Source of the DNA: Zygnema cylindricum
Taxonomy: Eukaryota > Streptophyta > Zygnematophyceae > Zygnematales > Zygnemataceae
Assembly: GCA_037447655.1 (NCBI GenBank)
Contig: JBBHKE010001167.1
Span: forward strand, 186,001-250,000
DNA length: 64,000 nt
Direction of reading: 5' to 3'
Both the position numbers and the translations under genes were made by a program. Below, in pieces: positions 10,462 to 20,913 of this stretch (position 1 is its first letter; every line of letters begins with the position of its first letter). The notes below the pieces were generated by a model. It was not told the origin of the DNA, made no database searches, and was given only the letters and a program-made list of their open reading frames with translations.

Positions 10462-11510
10462 TGTAGAAACTAATGGTTTTATTAGTATTTTCTAGGTCTA
10501 AAAAGAAATATAGAAGTCGAGGCAGTCTATCTCTAACTTCTCTCTCCAACTCTCAAACTTGTCGCAGTCACTGAGAAATTGGAGAGGAAGCTAGAGCCAT
10601 GGCTACCTTTGCTATCCTGAGGTTTACGGGAAATTTATATTAGGGTTTATTTATTTATAAAAAAGTTATGTGCCGACGGCAGGATTTAATCCTTGTACCT
10701 ACCGGCCGGCAGACAGGAAATAGCCGGTAGCCTTAGCCGTTTAGTCTAGCGGTATTGTTACGTAGCATATAGTTTGATAGTTATTTAAATAGGTATACGT
10801 GCGAAAAACCATTTAACTGCAATGAATTACGGGATACATAGATCCAGTAATATATAATGTACGACTTACGGTACGGACACAAATCAGTACCGCGCATTTG
10901 TTTCGTAAATGAAACAAATACCGCGCATGTATTTATTACGGCTACGATTAAAGTTGAATTTAATCGGACGGCCGGGATTAGCGCCGAGATCGCGGAGGAA
11001 GATTTCGGCGGTTTGTGGCCATCGCCACATCGGATGACGCGTGGCGAAATTCCGTTGGATTGTGGAATCTCCGGAGATTATGGCACCGAATCTGGATTTG
11101 ACATGTGTCGACATTTTGGCAATGTCGTACAATGTCCGTACATAAAGTACACCCGCAGCTGTACTTTTGCGTACGGAACTCAATTCTGGTTGGTTCCGTA
11201 CATCAGTAGATAGAGTCTGTGAGAGAGATAGGACTTAGGAAAATTAGAAGATAGGACCCCCTCTCCCAGAGAGCTTCTGTACAAAAGGTCAACTTTGACC
11301 CTCCATAACTTACTGCTCAGGGGAGCAAATTCAGAGATTCTTTTTGCTATCGACTCAGGGGAGTCTTCTCTTCAGAGGGGTGAAGTTGGTCAGAATTTTT
11401 GTCTGCCAGGGTGGCAGTTATTTTTGCTTAAACACAAAAGGGTCAGGATTATCCTAGAGGCTTCTTGGAAGCTGTCCACTCTGAGGACTTATGGAGGTCT
11501 CAAAGTTTCA
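10462..11510 (+). repeat. Element B 3' LTR
   Basis: 1049 bp, the same length as the 5' copy and colinear with it with scattered substitutions. It keeps the terminal ATGGAG start codon (11491), which here would read out into flanking DNA. Confidence 0.95.
10672..10754 (-). other. Antisense tRNA-like module (B 3' LTR)
   Basis: Second copy of the 5288-5368 module. The A-box TAGACTAAACGGCTAAGG is retained. The T-loop reads GGATTAAATCC, with one change from the 5' copy. Confidence 0.6.
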
Positions 11511-12210
11511 TGCACTAGATCTAGTACTTTCTCACCCCTATATGTGGCGGCTTTGGGAAAGGGAAGTTTGTGAGCCTTACTTTGGGCACATCCACTACAG
11601 TCATCCACCATTTCATTATCCCAAAACTGAATGCCTTCTACTACACCAAGATTTTTCATTTCCCTTAACATATCAAAATGCACATGCCCCTACCGCTTAT
11701 GCCAAATCATCAACTTTAGGACACCAACATAATAAACATAATTATTTTCATTACTCAGGTTAAGCCTAAACATTCATAGGCTACCGTTATCTGCCGTAAA
11801 GTAGACTTTATCCCCAAACTTAGTTGTAAAGACTCCCTTTCTAGTGAAGGTATCAAACTCTTTGTCATCTCATATTGACGTAGAGACAAGATTATCACTC
11901 AGCTGAAGAATATAAAGTACATTTGAGATTGTGAGTATAGAAGTCTTACCCTCCACTATAACATTCAAATCTACCAAACCCACTAGATCTGTAGTAACTA
12001 CCTTTCCATCCCCATACTTTATCTCCACAATAGGGATCTTTCTTAGTTTAGTAAAGAGGTGCCTATCACGACACATATGCATAGATGCACCTGAGTCAAT
12101 GATCCATCTATCCTACGGGGCTTCCCGAATTGCTATGAAACCACACTTCTATTTCTGAGGGATCTCCTTCTCCTCCTAAATTCATGTCAAGAAGAAATTC
12201 CCCATTCTCC
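11511..12210 (-). pseudogene. pol: Element A protease and integrase N-terminus
   Basis: On the minus strand the protease DSGASMHMC motif is retained (DSG at 12089-12097), followed by KLRKIPIVEIKYGDGKVVTTDLVG and VLYI (frame 12082-11870). Downstream are a GAG-pre-integrase segment and the integrase CSGC motif (frame 11683-11489). It continues at 5076 when B is removed. Frameshifts separate the parts. Q interrupts it on the N-terminal side. Confidence 0.85.
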
Positions 12211-12676
12211 TGCAATTCTGTGTCCTCCATTGGACTACAGAATACAGGAAGCCTCTAGATAGTATTTAACTAACCCACTTTAAGCCACGACCACTTCTGC
12301 CCAAGAAGGCAAACTGACAATTTGACTGCACCCCTGTGCAGCCTGGACTCCCCTGAGTCGATAGCAAAAAGAATCAGTGAAAACGGCCAACCAGCCGATA
12401 AGTTATAGGGTGGAAAAGATGCCAATTTATACAAACTCTCAGAGAGAGAGGACTATCTACCTAAATTTTCCTAAGTCCTAGTTTTTCCTAATTCCCTCTC
12501 ACAGCTCCTATCTACTGCATGTACGAACGAATCACAAAACTGTATATTACTAGAAAGTACTACTGCGGATGTACTTTCTGTACGGCCTCTGTACGAGAAG
12601 GCCATTAAGTGGACGCGTGTCCACTTTTCACTCGTCCGTACGTTCCTCGGAATTCCCACGACCGAATGATGTCTTC

Positions 12677-12704
12677 CCACGTGGCGCCGGGTCATGCCAC
12701 GTCA
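12677..12704. promoter_or_regulatory. G-box and TGACG-type motifs in LTR
   Basis: CCACGTGG (12677-12684) and TGCCACGTCA (12695-12704) match bZIP/bHLH sites of the G-box/ABRE class in plants. The same pair is kept in both P LTRs (34249-34276 and 39628-39655), with related ACGTGGC words in A and M. This is a sequence match only; activity is inferred. Confidence 0.5.
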
Positions 12705-12964
12705 CTAAATGCCAAAGTGACCACTCCGGGATTTCGGTGATGATGTGCGCCATTGGATTTTATGCGAAACGCAATCTTGGCTGTTATAAATACTTGCGTG
12801 ACATTTGTTCCGATGTAGAAATAAAATGCGTGGTATCCGTTTTGATTTAGCGTCGTACGACGTACTTTATATAACTGAATCTACTTACGCCGTAAACAGT
12901 TCTAGTTAAATGAATTTTATCCACTTGAACTAAATATATATCTATCACATACCATAGCACTTAG

Positions 12965-13079
12965 CATTGGTCCTAGTCTATTAGGATAAAGTTGACCGCT
13001 GCCGGTCAACTTGACGAACCGCAGGTACCGGGATCAAATCTCGGGTCCGTCAAGTATATTTTTAGTAACCTACTAAAAA
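12965..13079 (+). other. Antisense tRNA-like module plus hairpin (Q)
   Basis: A-box-like TAGTCTATTAGGATAAAG (12974-12991) and a T-arm in which CCGGG and CTCGG close the loop ATCAAAT (13029-13045). A perfect hairpin TTTTTAGTA-ACC-TACTAAAAA follows (13059-13079) and contains a T5 run. The strand is opposite to that of the retroelement. Confidence 0.7.
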
Positions 13080-13257
13080 TAGTTGTCTGTTGAACTAAAG
13101 CAGCCATGGATCAACCTCTCTCTCTTTCCTTCAGTGACTACAACAAGTATGGGGGCTAGAGAGCGGAGGTGGAGGCAGGTTGTCCGTCCTTTTCTTTTCC
13201 TTTTATAAAAACACATTTAAACCTAGAAAATACTCTAGAAATCTATAAATTTCAACA

Positions 13258-13595
13258 TCTCCTTCTCAGAGGACTCGACCTTGGTCTCTTCTTTCACCTT
13301 TTTGACCCCAAGTGCCTTTTTCTTCCTTGCGGAAGAACCCGCTCCTCGCTTCTCTTGGAGCCTCAACTCTGACAGCTAGAGACATTCCTCGATGAAGTGT
13401 CCCGACTTTTTACAAAAATCACAAAGACCTTTAGGGGGCCTCGGTCAACCACACTCATCTCTTTTTCCTTTGTACGGATTTTTTATGTCCTTTCCCCATC
13501 CGTCCGCTCCGGCAGCTAGAGCTTGAATGCTCTTTCCTCCTCTCGTAATCTCAATTATGTTCTCTAGCACAAGTATCATCTGGACCATTGTATTC
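13258..13595 (-). pseudogene. gag: Element A nucleocapsid
   Basis: Minus-strand coding remnant with a zinc knuckle of the CHFCKK type, LSELRLQE and a lysine/glutamate-rich tail, followed by the RRGGKSIQAL-like and IIEIT segment upstream of the knuckle. It is interrupted by C at 13595 and resumes at 23868 with the preceding gag codons. Confidence 0.8.
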
Positions 13596-14437
13596 TGTTG
13601 TTTTATAAAGCTTTAGTTCTCTCTATGCCTCAACTGTGAGGGAGAGAGAGCTATTCAGGACTTAAGCTATTTTTGGTTGAGTTGGGTTCAATGGTTACCA
13701 AAATTAGTGTGACAGTGAAGTTGGGAGTTCACGGTTCATTCACACTTGGGACACGCGTCGTCATTTGAGAGAAATGCGTGAGTATGTCCTCTGTGGACGT
13801 ACGGAAATTCGGCAGGACAACGGAATTTCGTGAAGTCAATTCTACGGTGCCAAATCCTTTAATCGGACGGCTGACAGCCACCGCCAACAAATATTGACGA
13901 GGCGTGACTAGATCACTATCACTTTACGTTGTCTAAACTTTGGTGTAAATATTTGGTAGAATAAAATTTTGTCTATAGTGAATTAGTTGTTTAGTGTTGA
14001 GAATGTGGTTTATGACATACCTTCAGTACACAGGTATACTCACAGTATTTATTGTGTTAGAATGTTATATATACGGCTGGAATGCCTCTGTACAGCTTAG
14101 TGTAGTTTCGGTGTATAGAAGTAGGACTTAGTGAATTTGATTCATTAGGAACAAATGATATGAAAATTGTACACTCAATTTTATGTTAATTTCATTTCTG
14201 CATATCTCACAGATCTTTTAGCGGAATTCATTGAAATTTTGTGTGTGTGTTCCTTTGTATGTTATCTACATTGTGGTTAATTTTCAGGACCATTAGATCA
14301 TTTTTTTTGAAAGTTATAGTCTGTCGAAAGTGTTGTTCAACCATCGATATGTGGTAGCTTCCTCTTTTGATTTGTTCTACGATGACTACTGCTGCATCTT
14401 CTTCATCTTTAATGCCAACAGTTCTGTCAAAACAACA
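13596..14437 (+). repeat. Element C 5' LTR
   Basis: 842 bp, TGTTGTTTTA to AAACAACA. It matches 23022-23867 with small differences. An ATG at 14383 near the end opens the gag frame, but a 1-base deletion relative to the 3' copy shifts it. An in-frame ATG at 14412 still lies inside the LTR. Confidence 0.92.
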
Positions 14438-15915
14438 GGTCACGGGCCCGCCTTCACGAATTCCGATCTTTGATGGATGCGAATATCTGTAATGGGCAGA
14501 TTTGGTTAAGTCTTACTTCAAGCAAGTGAAACTTATTAATGTGTTAAATGGATCACTGGCAGAATCTGATGCTAGCTTTGATCAAAAAAATGACCAGGCT
14601 TTGCATTTAGTAAAGCTTATGATATCAAAAGAATTGCATATGACATATATTAATGTTTACAAAGGCATCAGAATTGTGGGATGCATTGAAATCTTCTTAT
14701 GTTGAAGTTAGTGACCAGCATGAGATTATAACTGCTGGTCAGATCTATGAGTATAAGTACACACGTGGTAGCATGGTGGAATATATTAATCGGTTTCGAA
14801 TGTTACTGTCAAAAAATGCATGTTCTGGGGGGACTTTCTACCCTTATCATCAGGCCATGGTTCTCCTTAAAAAGCTCCCTAATGAATATAAAAGAGCCTC
14901 AGATGAAATGAAAAAATTGTCTAAACCTCTTTGGAATTTGCAAACAGCTATAGAGTTTATCTTGGCAGAAGAGGCTACTCAGATAGTTTTAGGATTTGGA
15001 AAACCAGCTATAGCATTTACGGATCAGTTTCAGAGGGAAAGTAGATATCAAGGGAATAAGTTTAATCCTCATTTTGAGAAATGTGTTTATTGCTATACTG
15101 ATGGTCACTCCTTGAGATCTTGTCCTTTGTATATTAGAGCTCTTGGAACAGGTACCTTTCGGAAAGGATGGAGACACCGCGGACCTCCCATTTCCCAAAA
15201 ACCTCCGAATATAACTGTTGCATTTTCAGCGGACGATACGAAATTGAAGAAGAAAACGACCGAGGAAACGACACCTGATGTGCTCAGTTTTCCTAAAGCT
15301 GATGACAAAGAGTTCTTCGCTCTTGCCAAACTCGACATGATGGAAGGAGAAAAGGACCTCGGATGGATAATGGATTCCGACAACTCTTCACACATGTGCT
15401 GGAACAAGTCTTGGTTTAAGGAGATGTCTTCTATTCCTTTACGTCAGATCTTTTATGTTTGTGGCTATGCCGTTGAATCAAATGCCAAAGGAAACATAGA
15501 TCTGGATTGTGTGATAGATGGAAAGGTTGTTAAGAGAACTTTGTATGATGTCTTGTATGTTCCAAAGTTCAAGAAAAATTTGTTTTCTACGTCTGTAGCT
15601 GAAAGCAAAGGCTTTGAGGTTCTCCAGAAAAATGGCAAGAAAATAGTGAGCAAGAATGGAAGAGTAGCTCTAGTAGGAACTAGAGGCCCAAACTTTTTGT
15701 ACCGCATGGACCTGGCTAATAAAATTGATTTTGCGTACTCCAGTGTCCTATGTGATAATGTTTTGTGGCATAAAAGACTTAGTCATGTGCATCATGAGAG
15801 ACTTACTAAGATGATAAAGCATGACATGATAGAGGGAGTCAAGCTTGGTCAACAAGAGTCTCATGTGTGTGATGGTTGTCCTTTCGAAAAGCTTCAGAAG
15901 CTCCCCATATCATAA
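14412..15915 (+). pseudogene. gag: Element C Gag, protease, GAG-pre-integrase
   Basis: An early stop near 14490 and a frameshift near 14655 separate the first Gag codons from a 420-codon frame (14653-15915). That frame has the UBN2-like Gag (SELWDALKSSYVEV, RGSMVEYINRFRMLL, KLPNEYKRA), the zinc knuckle CVYCYTDGHSLRSC (15082-15123), protease and the HHCC domain (LWHKRLSHVHHERL, CDGC). The protease motif reads DSDNS: the Gly of the catalytic DSG triad is Asp (GAC 15379-15381). The frame closes at TAA (15913-15915), beyond which integrase continues in frame. Confidence 0.9.
14438..14452 (+). other. Primer-binding site of element C
   Basis: GGTCACGGGCCCGCC directly after the LTR is a variant of GGTTATGGGCCCACC with three changes. 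It is likewise read as Gag codons (QVTGPPSRIPIFDG). Confidence 0.65.
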
Positions 15916-17997
15916 GTTTCTGATCACCGAGCCACAGATGTTCTTGGTATTATTCACTCTGACGTTTTTGGCCCTTCTAAAGTTCCCTCTCTGGGTGGCA
16001 GCCGCTTCTTTGTCACCTTTACAAACGATTACTCTCGTTATAGTCGCATATACTTTATGAAGGAGAATAGAGAAGTCTTCACTCACTTTAAACACTGCAA
16101 AATCTGGGCGGAGAAACTTCACGGCAAATCTATTCTTGCTTTGCGGACGGATAATGGTGGAGAGTATGTATCTCATGCCTTTGCTGATTTTATAAAAGAA
16201 AATGGCATCTCCCGTGAATTTATTGCTCCGTACACACCGGAACAAGATGGTGTTGCCGAGAGACTTAATCGCACTTTGACTGAATGTGCTCGATCTATGA
16301 TGGCCGATAAAGGTGTGGATCCAAAGTTTTTGGGGAAAGCTTTTCATTGTGCTTCCTACATCAGAAATAGAGTGGAATCTCGGGCTCTTAGGGGTAAGAC
16401 ACCTTATGAAGTTTGGACAAGCAAAAAGCCAAATGTTAGTCATTTTAGAGTTTTTGGTAGCAAATGTTTTATCTTGGATAATCTTCCTAATTGGAAGCTT
16501 AGTCCAAAATCTGTACCTGGTGTCTTTTCAGGCTATGATGATGAATCTGCATGTTATACAGTGTATAATCCTCAGAGAGGATGCCTTCTAACAGCCAGGA
16601 ATATTCAGATTAAAGAAAAAAGTCAATCTGTTGACGTTTTTAGCATGGATGCAGCTGAAAAGAATGAGAAAATACAAGAGTATATCATTCTTGAGCAGGT
16701 ACCTTTTACTCCATCCTCTTCTACTTCTTTTACCTCTCTCCCAAATGCCTCTGGGCCGTCTAATACTCCTTTTGGAGCTGCTCCTTCTGTCGATGCTCCA
16801 CCCAATACACGCCTTGTGCGGCAATCTAGGGAACCAACTATTCCGTGTCAGATTTTCCGGGGGGAAAAAGGCAAAGCACCCGCCTTTGAGGCGACCGAGT
16901 TGAGAGTGCTTTTTTTGCAAAGCACAAAGGAGCCGCTTACTATTCATAAAACTTTTTCTGTTCCTGAAAATGATCATTGGATCTCCGCTGCAAATGAAGA
17001 GATAAAGTCAATTATGGAAGCCCAAACTTGGGAACTAGTGGAGCTCCAACCGAACCAGAAAGCTATCGGTTGTAAGTGGATCTTCAAATTAAAATTGAAT
17101 CCTGATAATACAATTGAGAGATATAAAGCTAGACTAGTTGCTAAGGGATTTAGCCAAAAGGAGGGAACTGACTATGAAGAGACCTTCTCTCCTGTGGTTC
17201 GCTTTCCTAATGTTAGAGTTTTGCTATCTCGCGCTGCAATAGAGGATATGGAACTGCATCAGATGGATGTTAAGACGGCTTTCTTGCATGGTGATTTAGA
17301 GGAATTTATTTATATAAAGCAGCCACAGATGTATGCAGAAAAAGGGAAAGAAAATCTGGTCTGTAAACTGTTGAAGTTCTTGCATGGTATGAAATAGGCT
17401 TCCAGACAATGGAACCTGAAATTATATGAGTTTTTAACCAATCTTGGCTTTACCAGGATCAGTTCACATCATTCAGTCTATGTAATGCAAGTTGATGATG
17501 GAGTGATTTATGTGACAGTTTATGTAGATGATTTGCTACTGATAAGTAAATCCATCAATGAGATTAATAAAATAAAATCAGCTCTGAATTCCCGGTTTGA
17601 AATGAAAGACTTGGGTGAGGCTAAGTATATTCTAGGAATTCAAGTAGAAAGAGACAGGAAAAATAAAATTATTTATTTAACTCAAAAGGAAGCAATCAAG
17701 AACATGTTAGAAAATTTTGGCATGTCCGAAGCAAAGGGGAGTGCCACTCCTATGGAATTCAAGCAGAAATTGGACGGTACGGAAACGGATGGTGGTGTTT
17801 TGGTTGATGATTTCTTAGATTCAGTGGAGGCAGATTCTATGTCCTCTATTCTTTACAGGCAGATTGTCGGAAGTCTCATTTATTTCATGAACTGTACTCG
17901 TCCCGACATCGCAGCAGCGGTGTACTCGTCCCGACATCGCAGCAGCGGTTGGAGCCTTGAGCCGAAGTCTGCAAAATCCAAGGAAGTCGGACTATGA
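15916..17997 (+). pseudogene. pol: Element C integrase and reverse transcriptase
   Basis: The integrase core begins with HSDVFGP before the 446-codon frame 16057-17397, which carries RTDNGGEYVS, EQDGVAERLNRTL and the GYDDES region, so all three DDE residues are present. A Pro/Ser-rich linker follows, then RT with [32 protein letters not shown] (17395-17397) replaces a Gln codon after LHGMK. RT continues at 17401 with YVDD at 17521-17532. A 28-bp tandem duplication shifts the frame after NCTRPDIAAAV. Confidence 0.9.
17893..17948 (+). repeat. 28-bp tandem duplication in RT
   Basis: Two exact units, 17893-17920 and 17921-17948, beginning TGTACTCGTCCCGACATCGC. The second internal copy of C (near 22405) has a single unit, so the duplication arose in this copy. 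It causes a frameshift. Confidence 0.95.
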
Positions 17998-18535
17998 GGC
18001 AGCAAAGAGAGTTCTTTGTTATCTTGCAGGAACTCGAAATCTTAGACTCTCTCTCGGTGGAGGGGAAGTCAAAATTCATACATGGAGCGATGCGAGCTAC
18101 GGAGATATGCCCAGCCGATGCTCCACCACTGGATAAATTTTGAAGATCGGAAGTGGAACTTGCTGTTGGAGCAGCAAACTTCAAAAGGTAACAGCTTAGT
18201 CTACCATGGAGGCTGAGTACATGGCTGTTAGCTCGGCAGTTAAGGAGTTACTTTGGGTAAAGTCTCTTCTCCAAGAGCTTCTCTTTATGCAATCTGGACC
18301 ACAGATAGTGTGGTGTGACAATCAGGCAGCAATTGCTATTGCATCTAATCCCAGTCATCACTTTAAGAGTAAACACATTGATATCAAGCTACATTTTGTA
18401 AGAGAAAAGGTGATGGGAAAAGTCCTTAAGTTGATTTATTTACCGGATGAGCAAATGGTGGCTGATATGATGACAAAACCCTTACCTGCTCCCAAATTGA
18501 AGTTCTGTAGAGAGGCATGTGGACTGAGTGACTAG
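17998..18535 (+). pseudogene. pol: Element C RNase H
   Basis: RNase H with LSLGGGEVKIHTWSDASYGD, a TAA in place of Tyr after TTG (about 18136), then frame 18206-18535 with MEAEYMAVSSAVKELLWVK, CDNQAAIAIASNPSHHFKSKHIDIKLHFVREK and ADMMTKPLPAPK. A polypurine tract (CTTTAGGGGAG) follows at 18548-18558. Confidence 0.88.
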
Positions 18536-18558
18536 CAGAGTCTAAAGCTTTAGGGGAG

Positions 18559-18603
18559 TGTTGTTTTTAGAAAGCTTTAGTCCTCTCTATGCCTCAGCTG
18601 TGA
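18559..18603 (+). repeat. LTR stub fused to internal copy 2
   Basis: TGTTGTTTTTAG and the next 30 bases match the LTR start, then the sequence switches at GCTGTGAAAGAAAAAAG to the pol linker equivalent to 16612. Only a few bases of microhomology are shared. It looks like a template switch or a deletion joining one LTR to a second internal region. Confidence 0.85.
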
Positions 18604-19189
18604 AAGAAAAAAGTCAATCTGTTGACGTTTTTAGCATGGATGCAGCTGAAAAGAATGAGAAAATACAAGAGTATATCATTCTTGAGCAGGTACCTTTTAC
18701 TCCATCCTCTTCTACTTCTTTTACCTCTCTCCCAAATGCCTCTGGGCCGTCTAATACTCCTTTTGGAGCTGCTCCTTCTGTCGATGCTCCACCCAATACA
18801 CGCCTTGTGCGGCAATCTAGGGAACCAACTATTCCGTGTCAGATTTTCCGGGGGAAAAAGGCAAAGCACCCGCCTTTGAGGCGACCGAGTTGAGAGTGCT
18901 TTTTTTGCAATATAAAGCTTTTTCTGTTATTGAAAAGGATCATTGGATCTCCGCTGCAAATGAAGAGATAAAGTCAATTATGGAAGCCCAAACTTGGGAA
19001 CTGGTGGAGCTCCCACCGAACCGGAAAGCTATCGGTTGTAAGTGGGTCTTCAAATTAAAATTGAATCCTGATAATACAATTGAGAGATATAAAGCTAGAC
19101 TGGTTGCTAAGGGATTTAGCTAAAAGGAGGGAATTGACTATGCAGAGACCTTCTCTCCTGTGGTTCGTTTTTCTACTGTTAGAGTTTTG
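18604..19189 (+). pseudogene. pol: Element C second copy, linker and RT start
   Basis: Nearly identical to 16612-17226. A 1-base loss in the G-run near 18849 and a shortened segment near 18910 break the frame. RT begins with SIMEAQTWELVELPPNRKAIGCKWVF (frame 18836-19123). It is interrupted at 19190 by element E and resumes at 21731. Confidence 0.9.
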
Positions 19190-20383
19190 TGAAACTCTGA
19201 GACCTCCATTGGCCCTCAGAGTATGCAGATCCAAAAGAAGCTAATCTAGATAGTGCCGACTCCAAGTTAATATAAACCCAAATGACTGACCCCTTGACAG
19301 TCACTATCTCAATATAGATTCACCCCTGTGAAATAACACTTTTTGTGTGTTCAGTTCCACCACAGAATGCAAAGTTAGAATATGAGATTTGGACACATTC
19401 ACCCACTTTGACTTTCCTTTATAAATGCAGCCACCTTGGCAAACAAAAACTCTGACCGACTACACCCCTGTGAAGCATGGACTCCCTTGAGTGCGCAGCA
19501 AAAAGAATCACTGAAAATGGTCAAGTAAATTGATAGTTATGGCTGCCCAAAGTTTGCCATTTATATAGGGTGCTCTCTGGGAGAGGCAGCTGCCTACCCA
19601 AAATTTATCTAAGTCCTATTCCCTCTCTAAAACTCTATCTACTGAAGTACGGCACCAATCAAATTACTGTGTCGTACAGAAAAGTATAGGTGCCGGTGTA
19701 CTTTATGTACGGCCATTGTACGACATGACCAAAATGTCGACACGTGTCATATCTGGATTTGTTCCCGTAATCTCCGGAGTTGCCGCAATCCAATATAGTG
19801 TTACCACGTGTCACTCAATGTGGTGGTGATCGTAAACCGCCAAAATTGTACGCCGCGATCTCGGCATCCTTCGCGGCCGTCCGATCAATTTTGGATTTCA
19901 ATCGTGGCCGTCATAAATACGTGCGCGGTATTCTTTCTGGCGTCAAACAAACTGCGCGGTATTTATTTCGTATCCGTACCGTATGTCGTACTTTACACAA
20001 CGGTTTCTATGCACTATGCATATAGTTCTAGTTAAATGAATTAGTCTTATTGTAACTATTTAAATAAATATCATACCCCGTAATATCAAATACAATTTAG
20101 ACTATCTGGATAAGACTACCGGCTATTGCGGTTGTGAGAAATTCCAGGTACCAAGATCAAATCCTGGCTCTGTCAAAACTACCATTTAGAGAAAACCCCT
20201 TATAAAACAACTGTCTGTCTCCCTCTAGACAGCACAGGCAGCCATGGCTAACTCCTCCTCCAGTCTTGAGTGACTGCGACAAGTGTGGGGACTTGAGGAG
20301 GAGTTAGAGGCAAGCTGTCAATATCTACTATTTTGCTTTTTATTTTGCAATCTCTAGACCTAGAAAATACTTAAATTCCAACA
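19190..20383 (-). repeat. Element E 3' LTR (full)
   Basis: 1194 bp, TGAAACTCTG to AATTCCAACA. It contains a TATA-like CCTATATAAATGG (minus, around 19568-19557), the long stem with CTAACTCCTCCTC and GAGGAGGAGTTAG arms around GACTGCGACAAG (20240-20310), and a tRNA-like module. Confidence 0.9.
20090..20175 (+). other. Antisense tRNA-like module (E full LTR)
   Basis: A-box-like TAGACTATCTGGATAAGA (20098 onwards), then a T-arm CCAAG-ATCAAAT-CCTGG (20151-20167) with four of five pairs. The strand is opposite to that of the element. Confidence 0.65.
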
Positions 20384-20913
20384 CTCCCCTTATTTTCTAG
20401 TCTATTTTTTTTTTTTTTTTCAACTTCCACAAACAAGTAAACAAACATCCCCTCCCCTTTTTCCTTTTCTTTTTCCTTTTTCCTTTTCCTTTCATAAAAC
20501 TGAAGTATTTAACACAGTGCATTAAATGTACTGAAATCATAGTTGCATCACACATTTTATTTAACATCCCATTTTTCATAAATTCGAGCAAAGATTTTAT
20601 CCACTTCATCACTCTTTTATCCACACACCAACAGATTTCCCTCTTGCGATCCAAACAGCCAGCCATATCTCCAATCTGCAACATACACCCAGATGCTAAC
20701 CCTTTTACAGGCACATTTTGACAAGTGACATCACTCCAAGTAGTGATGTCAAATCCATCCACCCCCAAATATTCCCAAAAAACACTAGTCCCCACTAAGT
20801 TCCTTATAAGATCTACATCTTTCGTACTCATATTTTTATCCATGATAGTTACCCTATTTTCTGAACTTCCCTCACTTTCTCCCATGGAATTCTTTCCACT
20901 ATTACTTTTATAC
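20384..20913 (-). pseudogene. pol: Element E RNase H remnant
   Basis: Minus-strand frame 20948-20397 keeps DITTWSDVTCQNVPVKG, LQIGDMAGC and VMKWIKSLLEFMKNGM, recognisable but diverged RNase H. The upstream end near 20914 joins directly to LTR sequence, marking the deletion. A long pyrimidine tract (20405-20490) replaces the usual end of pol. Confidence 0.75.

Larger units (their letters stand above)
5077..11510 (+). mobile_element. Complete copia element B
   Basis: 6434-bp element with two LTRs of identical length (1049 bp), TG...CA ends and a perfect 5-bp target duplication TGCAC (5072-5076 and 11511-11515). It sits in the integrase region of A, whose frame is restored when B is removed. 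It carries a primer site at 6126, a polypurine tract at 10444-10461 and gag-pol in between. The coding region is defective: in-frame stops, small indels and a 0.9-kb internal inversion. The LTRs differ by a few percent by eye, so insertion is fairly recent on a genomic scale. Confidence 0.95.
12211..13257 (-). mobile_element. Solo LTR Q (P subfamily)
   Basis: 1047-bp LTR, TGCAATTCTG to TTTCAACA, with a perfect target duplication TCTCC (12206-12210 and 13258-13262), in the Gag/protease spacer of A. It closely matches both LTRs of element P. No internal sequence is present, so it is the product of LTR-LTR recombination. Orientation is inferred from P. Confidence 0.95.

Noticed and set aside
16588-16977. 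Antisense 129-codon frame (copy at 18594-18869)
   Set aside because: It is a shadow of the Pro/Ser-rich integrase-RT linker on the plus strand and has no family features.
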